Positions 8,129 to 17,504 of a DNA stretch of 64,000 bases are shown one piece after another (positions within the stretch are counted from its first letter, which is position 1; each line of letters begins with the position of its first letter). The position numbers and the translations under genes were made by a program. The notes under the pieces are model-generated. The model did not search any database. It was not told the DNA's origin and worked only from the letters and a program-made list of their open reading frames with translations. The stretch is from NCBI RefSeq assembly GCF_017873565.1, contig NZ_JAGGKH010000015.1, positions 62,001-126,000 on the forward strand. The letters are read 5' to 3'. Source of the stretch: Lederbergia galactosidilytica (GTDB lineage: Bacteria > Bacillota > Bacilli > Bacillales > Bacillaceae_C).

Positions 8129-9775
8129 CTATTCTTTATCAATGTCATATGCTTTTTGATAGATTTCTAAATAACGATCTACTTGCAACGGGTCAAACCC
8201 TTTAATATAGTTATCCCATTCCTTCTCAATATCTTTAGAACCTGTAATAAATTGGACTGAGTTTTCCTTCACATAATTAATGATGTTCAACTGGATCAAG
8301 TTTAATTCTTCAGCTTCTTCAGGACTTACCCAGGCTGCTTCTGCATTAAATGATTCCTTCGGCTCAAAACCATCATATTTTAAAGTTGCATTATAAAGTC
8401 TGCGCTCATAGCCTTCAGGAGAAAGTTCCTCAGTCGATGTTCCAATCGAATCTCTAAATTCCCTCGTTTGTAAAAGCGGTCCTCTTTCTCCCCAACCATA
8501 TTGCTCCACATCTTCGTCCTCATCATGCCTAATTGGAACATATTTGGCTTGCTCACCTGTCAAATCGATATCATCGGAGCCACCTTCTTTCCAATTGACC
8601 CCTTCCTTACCATAGGTTGCTGTTAAGGCTCCTTCTTCTGTATAAAAATAATCAGCCAATTTAATAAGGGCTTCTGCTTTCTTCCCTTTAGCCTTATCTG
8701 TAATCGCAAACGCAAAATTATTAACATAGCCATAGTTTGTTGGTGTGAATTGCTCTCCATCTGGTCCTTCTAATGGTGGGACAACCTCATAACTCTTTGA
8801 GTATTCAGATTGCAAATCAGCAAAAACAGCTGGATGTAACGCCGCTCCCGCCCCAAGGATTTGCTCCCCATCAGGTGTTCCTAATTGTTTATAGGCTTCC
8901 GCATTTTGAGTAAACGCCCCTTGATCAAGTAACCCTTCCTCATACAAAGAATGCATATACTCCAGTCCGTCTTTCCATTCAGGTTGCATAGCGGCTAATG
9001 TAAGCTTACCATCTTTTACATTAATAAAGTCTTTCCCATTATTCGGCAAAAATGGATTCATTAAAAATGTCATTACATCGTTTTCAAAAGATTTGCTTTC
9101 TCCACTAAGAGGAACTTCATCTGCTTTCCCATTGCCATTAGGATCTTCATTTTTAAATGCTCGTAATACATCCGCAAACTCCTCCGTTGTGGTAGGCATT
9201 TCTAACCCTAGCTTATCTAACCAATCTGTATTAAGCCACATTTTTCCATATTTTGCACAGTGATAACATTCTCCAAGCAATGGCAATCCATAAATATTTC
9301 CATCAGGTGCTGTGATACCTGCTTCCAAATAAGACACATCTTCCATCGCCTTTTGAATATTTGGCGCATGTTCTTTAATCAGATCATTTAATGGAAGGAG
9401 AACTCCTTCCTTACCATATTTTTGGGCCTCTACTTTCGTAATGGGATCAATCCAAGTAACTAACCAGAAAGCGTCTGGGTAATCTCCACTTGCTAGTGAT
9501 AGAGATCTTTTCTCTTGGGCCGCGTCTTGGTTCGCATACTCCCATTTAATCTTAATATTTAACTTCTCTTCCATCTCTTTTGTAAATTCATTATGACTAA
9601 AATCATCATCAGAACCAAGTTTTGGTGTGAAAATGGTTACCTCGATTGGACCATCCCCATCTTCATTACCAGAACTATTATTGTTCGATGATTTATTTTT
9701 AGTTGGCACACATCCTGATAAAATTAAACTAAAAACCAATAAAGCAATTACACTTAAAAATGTCAGTTTCTTCAA
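8129..9775 (-). CDS. Oligosaccharide-binding lipoprotein of ABC set 1 (LplA/YtcQ type)
   Basis: An extracellular solute-binding protein of about 548 residues. The N-terminus is a lipoprotein signal peptide ending in the lipobox LILSGC, so the mature protein is anchored on the outer face of the membrane. The TTG at 9775 is preferred because AAGGGTGAG precedes it by about five bases and overlaps the alternative GTG at 9784. The motif DPNGNGKADEVPLSG is the EF-hand-like calcium loop found in this family (as in alginate-binding AlgQ proteins). A CYHC motif lies just before KMWLNTDWL. It is the third gene of a permease-permease-lipoprotein operon; the ligand is probably a fucosylated or galactosylated oligosaccharide, inferred from neighbours. 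Confidence 0.94.
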   Translation of the reverse strand: MKKLTFLSVIALLVFSLILSGCVPTKNKSSNNNSSGNEDGDGPIEVTIFTPKLGSDDDFSHNEFTKEMEEKLNIKIKWEYANQDAAQEKRSLSLASGDYPDAFWLVTWIDPITKVEAQKYGKEGVLLPLNDLIKEHAPNIQKAMEDVSYLEAGITAPDGNIYGLPLLGECYHCAKYGKMWLNTDWLDKLGLEMPTTTEEFADVLRAFKNEDPNGNGKADEVPLSGESKSFENDVMTFLMNPFLPNNGKDFINVKDGKLTLAAMQPEWKDGLEYMHSLYEEGLLDQGAFTQNAEAYKQLGTPDGEQILGAGAALHPAVFADLQSEYSKSYEVVPPLEGPDGEQFTPTNYGYVNNFAFAITDKAKGKKAEALIKLADYFYTEEGALTATYGKEGVNWKEGGSDDIDLTGEQAKYVPIRHDEDEDVEQYGWGERGPLLQTREFRDSIGTSTEELSPEGYERRLYNATLKYDGFEPKESFNAEAAWVSPEEAEELNLIQLNIINYVKENSVQFITGSKDIEKEWDNYIKGFDPLQVDRYLEIYQKAYDIDKE

Positions 9776-9826
9776 GTTACTCACCCTTTTTTATTTTATT
9801 TTGCTTGTTCACTCTAATAGTGGACA

Positions 9827-10723
9827 TCACCCCTTTACAGAACCAATCATGACTCCTTTAACAAAATGTTTTTGTACAAATGGATAAAGGATTAACACAG
9901 GCACACTAGAAATGACAATAAGTGAATACTTCATCAATTCCTTTAGTCCCTGTAATTTCAACATCTGTTCGATATTTCCAGAGCTTGACTCTTGATTCAA
10001 GATTAGAATACTTCTTAAGATCAGTTGTAACGGGAAAAGTTCTTCCGATTTTAAATAAATCATCGCATCAAAATACATATTCCATTTCATCACGGCGTAC
10101 ATCAAAACCAATACCGCAATAATTGGTTTTGATAATGGTAATACAACCTTCCAAATAAATCCGATATCACTACAACCATCCATTTCGCTTGCTTCCACTA
10201 ACTCATCCGGAATCGTTGACTGGAAAAAGGTTCTAGCAATGATCACCTGAAAGACAACAAGAGCTTGTGGTAATAAAATCGACCAGATTGTATCAATCAT
10301 TTGCAGATTTTTTACAACGAGATAAAGCGGGATTAACCCTCCATCAAATATCATCGTAAAAACGAGTAAGACCATAATGAAATTGCGTCCATAAAAAGTT
10401 TTTCTTGATAAGGGATAAGCCAACATAATTGTCATACTTACGCTAATAAAGGTTCCAACTACTGTATAAAATAATGAATTTGAAAATCCTTGTAAGATTT
10501 GTGGATTTTGAAAAACAGTTTTATATCCTAATAGAGTTGGTTCCACTGGCCACAACCATACACGGCCTGAAATCACAGCAGATGTACTACTGAAAGATGC
10601 ACTGACAATATAAATTAGTGGATAGAGGACAATGACAAGTACGGCTATAAGAAATATATATATGGCTGTTATAAAAATTCGATCTCCCAAGGATTCTTTT
10701 ATTCTAATTGTTTTTTTATTCAT
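9827..10723 (-). CDS. ABC sugar transporter permease of set 1 (LplC/YtcP type)
   Basis: A 298-residue integral membrane protein with about six hydrophobic segments, starting with one near residues 16-38. The cytoplasmic EAA loop reads EASEMDGCSDIGFIWKVVLPLSKP, the contact for the ATPase. The C-terminus FVQKHFVKGVMIGSVKG is typical of LplC/YtcP permeases. It starts 10 bp after the upstream permease gene and ends 51 bp before the lipoprotein gene. No ATPase is encoded nearby, as is usual in Bacillaceae, where a shared MsmX-type ATPase drives several importers. Confidence 0.94.
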   Translation of the reverse strand: MNKKTIRIKESLGDRIFITAIYIFLIAVLVIVLYPLIYIVSASFSSTSAVISGRVWLWPVEPTLLGYKTVFQNPQILQGFSNSLFYTVVGTFISVSMTIMLAYPLSRKTFYGRNFIMVLLVFTMIFDGGLIPLYLVVKNLQMIDTIWSILLPQALVVFQVIIARTFFQSTIPDELVEASEMDGCSDIGFIWKVVLPLSKPIIAVLVLMYAVMKWNMYFDAMIYLKSEELFPLQLILRSILILNQESSSGNIEQMLKLQGLKELMKYSLIVISSVPVLILYPFVQKHFVKGVMIGSVKG

Positions 10724-10733
10724 ATTGGATCAC

Positions 10734-11702
10734 CTACCATAAGCTTGATGATGAGAATTTTTTGGAGATCGTATTGGCTGAAACAATTAAGATCAGATTG
10801 ATAATCGAGTTAAATAAGCCTACAGCTGCCGCAAAACTAAAATTAGCCCCTAGTAACCCAACTTTATACACATAAGTAGCAATCACTTCAGACGAACTAA
10901 TATTTAAGGAGTTTTGTAGCAGATATATTTTTTCAAAACCAAGCGCCATGATATTTCCGATATTCAATATTAGCAACACAATAATCACTGGCATAATCCC
11001 CGGAATATCGACATGGATAATCTTTTGAATGCGTGTAGCACCGTCCACCTTTGCAGCTTCGTATAATTGAGTATCGACCCCTGATAAAGCTGCTAAATAA
11101 ATAATCGTTGCATATCCCGTATTTTGCCACACATCTGACCAAACAAAAATAGATTTAAAATAAGCAGGAATTCCCATAAAATTAATCGATTTCATTCCAA
11201 ACACGCCAAGAATATTATTGACTAAACCTGATTGTGGCGATAAAAACAAAATAATAATCGAAACCATAATTACAGTGGAGATAAAATAAGGCGCATAGGT
11301 AACTGTTTGAACCAACTTTTTAAACCGAGCATTTTTCACCTCATTTAAAGCTAAAGCAAGAATGATCGGACAAATAAACCCAACAATTAAACCATAAATA
11401 CTTAATTCCAACGTATTTTTCATTAAAAGCACGAAGTTTGGTCCTTCAAAAAAATACTTGAAATATTTCAGCCCAACCCAGTCACTTCCCATAATTCCTT
11501 TTGTTACACTGTAATCTTTAAAAGCGATTACAATTCCAGCCATTGGAACATATTTAAAAGAAATTAAAAAAGCTAATGGAAGAAGAATTAAAAAATACAA
11601 TTGCCAATGCTTCTTCATTTTTTTCCATGGTGATGTCTTACGCACACGAACTGAAGGTGTTGCTCTTTGTAATGTTTCTGTTTGAGCAAGATTTCCTCTC
11701 AT
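10734..11702 (-). CDS. ABC sugar transporter permease of set 1 (LplB type)
   Basis: A 322-residue membrane protein with six predicted membrane spans and the EAA loop EAAKVDGATRIQKIIHVDIPG. The ATG at 11702 follows GGGGAGGTAGT. This is the first gene of a three-gene operon (LplB, LplC, lipoprotein) read from the promoter at about 11,765-11,793. With the LplC-type partner it should form the membrane channel for an imported oligosaccharide. The YesN-like regulator just upstream on the same strand is a likely co-regulator. Confidence 0.94.
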   Translation of the reverse strand: MRGNLAQTETLQRATPSVRVRKTSPWKKMKKHWQLYFLILLPLAFLISFKYVPMAGIVIAFKDYSVTKGIMGSDWVGLKYFKYFFEGPNFVLLMKNTLELSIYGLIVGFICPIILALALNEVKNARFKKLVQTVTYAPYFISTVIMVSIIILFLSPQSGLVNNILGVFGMKSINFMGIPAYFKSIFVWSDVWQNTGYATIIYLAALSGVDTQLYEAAKVDGATRIQKIIHVDIPGIMPVIIVLLILNIGNIMALGFEKIYLLQNSLNISSSEVIATYVYKVGLLGANFSFAAAVGLFNSIINLILIVSANTISKKFSSSSLW

Positions 11703-11754
11703 ACTACCTCCCCTTTTTACTTTTGATTTTGTTTTTAAAAAATTGATTATTGAT

Positions 11755-11793
11755 TGTTAGCGTTATCATAAAGAATTTAGTGAAATAGTTAAA
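11755..11793 (-). promoter_or_regulatory. Promoter and operator of ABC set 1
   Basis: Read leftward: -35 TTTAAC (11793-11788), a 17-bp spacer and -10 TATGAT (11770-11765). The palindrome TGATAACGCTAACA (11768-11755) overlaps the -10. It differs from the ABC set 2 operator TGATATCGGTAACA at two positions. On the top strand it also matches the cre consensus at 13 of 14 positions, so LacI-type and CcpA binding are both possible. Confidence 0.65.
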
Positions 11794-11821
11794 GATTCAT
11801 TTTATTTTACAAAAACAAAGA

Positions 11822-11848
11822 CGGAACCCTTTTATATCAAGGGTTCCG
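11822..11848 (-). terminator. Intrinsic terminator after the YesN-like regulator
   Basis: CGGAACCCTT (11822-11831) pairs perfectly with AAGGGTTCCG (11839-11848). Read leftward it is followed by TCTTTGTTTTTG. It separates the regulator transcript from the ABC set 1 operon. Confidence 0.8.
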
Positions 11849-12000
11849 CTTAGTAAAACTACTAAAACGTACATTAAAATCCAAGCGTACATTTCTTCCT
11901 TTTGCTTTCTTTTTTCTATCTTGAGTAACAAAATCATTGTAAATATTTTACAGGATGACCAATCAATGCAGTTTTCCACACGTCATCTTATTAAGTAAAT

Positions 12001-14319
12001 TCATTCCAAAGTTTTGAGCATTTTTCGATAATCGGAAGGGGAAGTTCCAGTATTCCGCTTGAATGCTCTTCTAAATGAATGTCCACTATTATACCCTGAC
12101 GCTATTGCAATTTTCTCTATAGCGTCATCCGTTTCAAGCAATTGTTTTTTAGCATAGTTCATCCGCACATCTTCTATATAATCAGAAATATTAACGCCTG
12201 TATGTTCTTTAAACATGATCGGAAGCATTTTCTGTGACATATTCACTACCTCAGCAATATGTTGGAGGGTTAAATTTGAATCAGAAAAATCTCGGTTAAT
12301 ACAGTCCTTTATTCTTTGAATTGTTGCTAGTCCACCGACACGTTTATTTTCATAAAAATTTTGAGTTAATTCTAATATCATTTTCCGTAACTGCTGAAAG
12401 TCATGATAAAACTCATTCCTTTTTTGCGACATTTCCTCTAGGCGACTAAAAATATCATCCACTAATCCTTGATTGAGTTGAATATTTTTCGAGATAATGC
12501 GGATAATCGTACCCTTCAAAGACGAAAGAATTTGTGTGCCTATTTGTTGTAGCAAATATTGCTTGTCTTGGTTATCATCATAAATTTGCGCCAAGATTTC
12601 TTTCACATCTGCTACTTCCCCATTGGATACAGCTGTGATCAGACGAAGTTCGACCTCAATCGAGAATTGGTATTCCAACCTCCCCTCCATCATGATCACG
12701 TTATATTTTTGAAAGGATGGTTTTTGGTCAATGGAATGAACAAACGGTAAACTTACTCTAGCTTGTTCATAGGACTGATGAATGTCCAATATATTTTTGA
12801 ATTGTTTTCCTAAGCCACCATTTACCTTTAAGGCATTTTTCTCCTCAAGCTTTCTTACAAAAGTTTTTAAGCTTTGTTCGATTTGTTTCTCTTCTTCATC
12901 TGAAGTTTTCTGCTGATACGTTAATAAAAAAGCGACTTGATCTGCCTTTATATTTCCACAAAAAATATGGCCTTGAAATATTTCTTGTAATTCAGCCTGA
13001 ATCACTAACTGTGCAACACTCATTTCATCCAACATTTCTCGGTTAAATTCCTTTATAAAATGAACAATTTGAATGATCCCTACAAATCCATAAGAACCTT
13101 TTAATGGAACTTCCGCTTGTTCAATTAATGTATAAGCTTCCTTTACAGAGGATATTTCTCCCCCTATTAATCTCCTAAAAACAGAATCTTGTAGAATCGG
13201 CATTTGTTTTTGAACCTGTTCTTTCAACCGATTATTATTTTGGATCATTTCTGTAATATTGCTGTGCAAAAAATCATAAGGGTTTTTTAATTTTGTAGCT
13301 TCTGTCCATGAAATGATCCCTAACAACTTCTTTAAAGGCAAACTATTTCGATAAGAAAAGATTAATGAAATCGCGATTCCGATAAGAAGGGTCATGATCG
13401 CCACAAGCAAATGGAGTGTGCGGATATGTTGAACATCTTTTGATAACTGTTTCTTTGAAATAACTGCAGCATAAGTCCATTTATTTGTATTAGACTTTGT
13501 CTCAATTAAGATAAATTGATCTTGATCAGCTGAGAGTTGATATTCTCCCACTTTTTTATTGTAGACGAGCATTTTTTTATTGATCTGCTCACCAAAAATT
13601 ATATTTCCTTCTTGATCATAGACAAAAGAAGAGCCATCATATTGAGTAGCCACTTGATCAAGCAGAGTCGTAATTTCCTTTTCATCAATTAATACGACAA
13701 TGGAAGCTTGCGGATTTTGCTTTGTACCGAGAGGGATGGATTGAATATAAGGAATAATGGGCTCCTGCTTCTTACCAATCGTCAGGGGAAAGTCTGTTTG
13801 ATAAAATCCTGATTGATATTGTTGATGAAATCTTTTATTCCACTCTTCTAATGTGAGCCCTTTCAATAATTTGGCTTTATAATAATCACTTGAACGAATA
13901 AAAGCCGATTCAGGTGAAACAATTAGGTCAAGATTATGGAAATAGATGTAGGCATTCTTAAAAACAGGGTTCGTCAATCCATATGGTTCAATACTTTTTA
14001 CCACTTTATATGTTTCATAAGTTCGGTCTCGCTCTGCAGGATCTTTGTCCATTAATTGTTGAACATCATTATTTTTTGTCAATTGATAAACAAAAGATTC
14101 CACTTGCTCACTTTTTTGATCGATAAGATTTCTAGCTTCTGCTAACATTTTGTTACTTGTCTCAGATGCTTGTTGCTCAATTTTTTTAATACTCACATGA
14201 TAAATAAAATAACTAGATAATAAAGGAAGTGCCAATATTAACATATATGAAAATAAAAATCTTCTAAATACATGGACTTTTTCGCGATCGCTAAACACCG
14301 ACAGATCCCTTTCTTTCAT
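12001..14319 (-). CDS. Membrane-bound AraC-family regulator (YesN-like) with extracellular sensor domain
   Basis: A 772-residue regulator. Hydrophobic spans at residues 21-40 and 302-323 bracket an extracytoplasmic domain (about 41-301) of the Cache type. A linker and cytoplasmic region follow, and two AraC-type helix-turn-helix motifs lie in the last 100 residues (LTLQHIAEVVNMSQ and AIEKIAIASGYNSGHSFRRAF). Proteins of this layout sense extracellular sugar or a loaded binding protein and activate adjacent importer operons. It ends about 300 bp upstream of the first permease gene of ABC set 1, which is the likely target. The start lacks a strong ribosome binding site; a TTTATG context is seen at 14319. 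Confidence 0.93.
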   Translation of the reverse strand: MKERDLSVFSDREKVHVFRRFLFSYMLILALPLLSSYFIYHVSIKKIEQQASETSNKMLAEARNLIDQKSEQVESFVYQLTKNNDVQQLMDKDPAERDRTYETYKVVKSIEPYGLTNPVFKNAYIYFHNLDLIVSPESAFIRSSDYYKAKLLKGLTLEEWNKRFHQQYQSGFYQTDFPLTIGKKQEPIIPYIQSIPLGTKQNPQASIVVLIDEKEITTLLDQVATQYDGSSFVYDQEGNIIFGEQINKKMLVYNKKVGEYQLSADQDQFILIETKSNTNKWTYAAVISKKQLSKDVQHIRTLHLLVAIMTLLIGIAISLIFSYRNSLPLKKLLGIISWTEATKLKNPYDFLHSNITEMIQNNNRLKEQVQKQMPILQDSVFRRLIGGEISSVKEAYTLIEQAEVPLKGSYGFVGIIQIVHFIKEFNREMLDEMSVAQLVIQAELQEIFQGHIFCGNIKADQVAFLLTYQQKTSDEEEKQIEQSLKTFVRKLEEKNALKVNGGLGKQFKNILDIHQSYEQARVSLPFVHSIDQKPSFQKYNVIMMEGRLEYQFSIEVELRLITAVSNGEVADVKEILAQIYDDNQDKQYLLQQIGTQILSSLKGTIIRIISKNIQLNQGLVDDIFSRLEEMSQKRNEFYHDFQQLRKMILELTQNFYENKRVGGLATIQRIKDCINRDFSDSNLTLQHIAEVVNMSQKMLPIMFKEHTGVNISDYIEDVRMNYAKKQLLETDDAIEKIAIASGYNSGHSFRRAFKRNTGTSPSDYRKMLKTLE

Positions 14320-14639
14320 AAAGGTAATGAAGGTTGACTATTCTTCTTTATTTTATCGATAGGCTCTTGGGATTGCAAACAGTGTTTTTCCTAGAGCATG
14401 ACCGCCGTTCCCTTATCGTCCGTGTTATTGTGAAAGGCAATTAGAGGACTATCCATTATTAATTACTCGCCTCCATATACGGCCTAAGCCAGGCGCACCG
14501 AAAAAGCAAGTGGAAAAAACTTACTTTTCCCACTTGCTTCATTTTAGGGACTTATTGAAGTGCCCAAGCTAAATATAATTATCCTAAAACCAACCCCCGA
14601 AAAAAAAGATAAAATTGACTATCTTCAACAGCTATCCCA
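14320..14639. other. Intergenic region between the large GH29 gene and the YesN-like regulator
   Basis: No gene was found. It contains one terminator (14504-14539). The remaining 160 bp before the regulator should hold its promoter, but no convincing -35/-10 pair was identified. Confidence 0.4.
14504..14539 (-). terminator. Intrinsic terminator after the large GH29 gene
   Basis: AAGCAAGTGG (14504-14513) pairs with CCACTTGCTT (14530-14539). Read leftward the stem runs into TTTTTC. Confidence 0.8.
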
Positions 14640-17504
14640 TCAATCCAACCTCGTTTGATAAAGGCCAATGTTAGATAGATGGATCGGTCCTCGAGATTGT
14701 AAGAAACGAACACGAAATTCCTTACCCGTCACTTCATTCGGAAGCACGACAATTCTTTTGTAGCCAATTACTCCGGCTGTCATTATTTCTTCCCAATCTC
14801 CATCCGCATTCCGAATCTCGATTACAAATGATTCAACTTGTTGTCCGTGATGGATGTTCTCTTGTAAGACAACTTTATCAATGGTCACAGCTTGTTCCAT
14901 AGTAAAGGTGATGCTACTTGGAGCTGTAGAAGAAGACTGCCACGAATTTTCGTATATCCCATCTAGTAACACATATGGATTAGCCCCTTCCGCTCCACCA
15001 TCCGCTCTGATCACCGCATTAACAGCATGATTAATCGCAAAATCACGCTGAATACTTTGATGCCATTCTTTCAATCTTTCAACATCTACATCAGCCAGTT
15101 TTCCACGCTTATCAGGCGGAATATTTAGAAGTAGTACTGAATTTTTTGCAACAGATTGATAATAAATATTTCTTAATTCTTCGACAGATTTTGGTTGTTG
15201 ATTCTCATGATAAAACCAGCCTTGACGAATACTAACATCAACTTCTGCTGGCCACCATGTCAATTCCTTCATCCCTTCTCTAGCGGCTGATGCTAATGCT
15301 TTCCGACTACCAAGGTCTGATGAATTGAATTCCGGATAATAAATCTGACTTCCATCATCTATAATATCAGTAGCTAGAACGCTCCATTCATCTTCTCTCG
15401 CCCAACCAGATTCGTTCCCAACCCAACGAACATCATGCCCTGTTATCGCTACAACTGCTTGTGGTTGAAGAGCATAGATCAATTCATAGTAACTATCCCA
15501 ATCATAATTTTCTTTCTTATCACCAGGGATATGTCCTTGGGCACCATCAAACCATACTTCGTCAATTTGACCATACTCGGTTAATACTTCATATAATTGA
15601 TTTAATAGCATTTCTCCATAATCAGTTGCCTGTAACATAAATTTCGCTAAACTTGAATCTTCTGCACGGTCATCCCCTGCTACGAATGTCGGAATTGCTC
15701 TTTCATTACGTGGACTTCCATTCGCAAATACGCCAGCCGTATATGCCCCATGATCAGCTGGAGAAAGGTATACACCAATTTTTATTCCATATTTACGCAT
15801 CGAGTCAACGAACTCACGTAATACATTGCCCTTTCCTTCTCGCCAAGTGCTGCTTGCAACACTGAAATCGGTATAACGAGTTGGATATAAGACAAATCCA
15901 TCATGATGCTTAACCGTGAGAATCGCTAGTTTGAACCCACTATCTCTTAATGTACGTGCCCATTGATCTGTATCAAGATCTGTCGGTTGGAACATATTAG
16001 GGTCTTCATTAAAATTGCCCCACTCCACCCCATAATATGTGTTAATTCCATAATGAAAAAATGCTGTTTGCTCATATTGTTGCCAGGTAATCTGCTTAGG
16101 TTGTGGACGTACGAGTGAAGCTTTAGCTGCCAGTGATGCAGAACGCTCATTTGCTTGAATGGGAATACGATAGCCTGGCTTAAGATTCGTCAGAATAACT
16201 GAAGGACTACCACGTAATCCAAGATATTTAACTTGGAAATCTCCCTCCAAACTAGCAAATGCGATCCCGTATACCTTCCCGGCTAGGCTCTCCCCTGTTA
16301 TATTCATGTTAGCGCCAGCAAAAACAACCGTCGTATGATCTGTCTTTGGCCTTGTCTCTAAAGTAATTGTTTCTCCTAGTTGTTCTTCTCCCCACCTTAA
16401 ACGAATATCTACTTGATGATCTCCAACATTTTGATACAAAAGCGTTAGGTGGATATATTCATCAGCAAGTTTTCCAGTTATATCGATCGTCGATTGTATT
16501 TGGTTGTTAATGATGACATCCACCGCTTCAGCCACTATCGATCTCCGTAGTATGACAACTCCGGCCAAATTGATAAGCACTGTGCCTTCTTTGAGAGTGG
16601 ATGAAGCGACAACAATTTCTGCGATATAATTTCCCGTAATCTCCCCATTATCAACAATTGGTATATTAGGTGTGTATTCCATGTAAGATTTATGACCATC
16701 CAAATTGATGCTGAAATCGGAAATTCTGCCACCATGTATTTCCAACTTCCCTTGAACGAGTTCATCTTCCACAGGTAAATAGTTTCCATTCTTCAAACTA
16801 CCTCCCCAAAATGATAACAAGCTTCTATTAATTCGGGATATCGAGGCAATTGATCCTTTAAACACTCTGGCAGCTATCCCGGAGATAGAACCTTTCACCC
16901 CACGGCCAAGACCTGCTTCATGTACATCATTTCCAAAGCCAATCGTATTTTCGACTATACCTGCTTTTCCATTATTAGAAATAACAGAGGGTAGCTCCAA
17001 ATCATTTAAAAACATGCGCAATTTAGCACCATTTTCAATAGGTTCATATATAAGGGCGATTGTATGATCCTCATTAGCCATTGGAGCTTTTATGCTTTTT
17101 TTACTTGCAGTCCAGTTGCCATTTTGGTTGACAGCAAATCCATACTCTAGATTTGCTGGTGAAGTGTACCTTACATACAAAGCCCCACCAACTGAGATTA
17201 CCGTATTAAATGATTTCTGATTAGGTTCTGGTTTGAATGTAGTTTCAATCAATAAAGCCTGGTCGATCGTTTCATCACCTAGCGAGGCACGTGGATGAAA
17301 TTCAATACCAGTTAAATCTCCGGTTAGAATTACTCCCCGCTTCACATCGATTTCCTCATTTCCCGTACGTCGCAAAAGGGTACCATCCATTGTTTCTCCT
17401 GTAGCATTTGTGTAGACGGTATCAGTCGAAAATGCTCCACCAAACCCAATATTAAGTAATTCACTACTTGTCATCTCTGTCTCATTCAATGTCTTCAGTG
17501 TCAT
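14640..17504 (-). CDS. Multidomain GH29 alpha-L-fucosidase with jelly-roll and F5/8C domains, cytoplasmic
   Basis: A 954-residue protein. The ATG at 17504 follows AAGGAGG at good spacing; a 26-residue upstream extension is not supported. Residues about 20-225 and 255-430 look like two concanavalin/LamG-like jelly-roll domains. Residues about 465-810 form the GH29 barrel, with HYGINTYYGVEWGNF, KHHDGF (532-537) and EVWFDGA, whose Asp (about 653) is the expected nucleophile. The last 130 residues resemble an F5/8 type C carbohydrate-binding domain. GH29 enzymes are retaining alpha-L-fucosidases. No signal peptide, which is odd for a protein with three accessory binding domains. It follows ABC set 2 but after a 732-bp gap, and it has its own terminator. 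Confidence 0.92.
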   Translation of the reverse strand: MTLKTLNETEMTSSELLNIGFGGAFSTDTVYTNATGETMDGTLLRRTGNEEIDVKRGVILTGDLTGIEFHPRASLGDETIDQALLIETTFKPEPNQKSFNTVISVGGALYVRYTSPANLEYGFAVNQNGNWTASKKSIKAPMANEDHTIALIYEPIENGAKLRMFLNDLELPSVISNNGKAGIVENTIGFGNDVHEAGLGRGVKGSISGIAARVFKGSIASISRINRSLLSFWGGSLKNGNYLPVEDELVQGKLEIHGGRISDFSINLDGHKSYMEYTPNIPIVDNGEITGNYIAEIVVASSTLKEGTVLINLAGVVILRRSIVAEAVDVIINNQIQSTIDITGKLADEYIHLTLLYQNVGDHQVDIRLRWGEEQLGETITLETRPKTDHTTVVFAGANMNITGESLAGKVYGIAFASLEGDFQVKYLGLRGSPSVILTNLKPGYRIPIQANERSASLAAKASLVRPQPKQITWQQYEQTAFFHYGINTYYGVEWGNFNEDPNMFQPTDLDTDQWARTLRDSGFKLAILTVKHHDGFVLYPTRYTDFSVASSTWREGKGNVLREFVDSMRKYGIKIGVYLSPADHGAYTAGVFANGSPRNERAIPTFVAGDDRAEDSSLAKFMLQATDYGEMLLNQLYEVLTEYGQIDEVWFDGAQGHIPGDKKENYDWDSYYELIYALQPQAVVAITGHDVRWVGNESGWAREDEWSVLATDIIDDGSQIYYPEFNSSDLGSRKALASAAREGMKELTWWPAEVDVSIRQGWFYHENQQPKSVEELRNIYYQSVAKNSVLLLNIPPDKRGKLADVDVERLKEWHQSIQRDFAINHAVNAVIRADGGAEGANPYVLLDGIYENSWQSSSTAPSSITFTMEQAVTIDKVVLQENIHHGQQVESFVIEIRNADGDWEEIMTAGVIGYKRIVVLPNEVTGKEFRVRFLQSRGPIHLSNIGLYQTRLD

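Noticed and set aside
11797-11979. Open frame of 60 codons between the YesN-like and permease genes
   Set aside because: It contains the intrinsic terminator and promoter sequences of the flanking genes.
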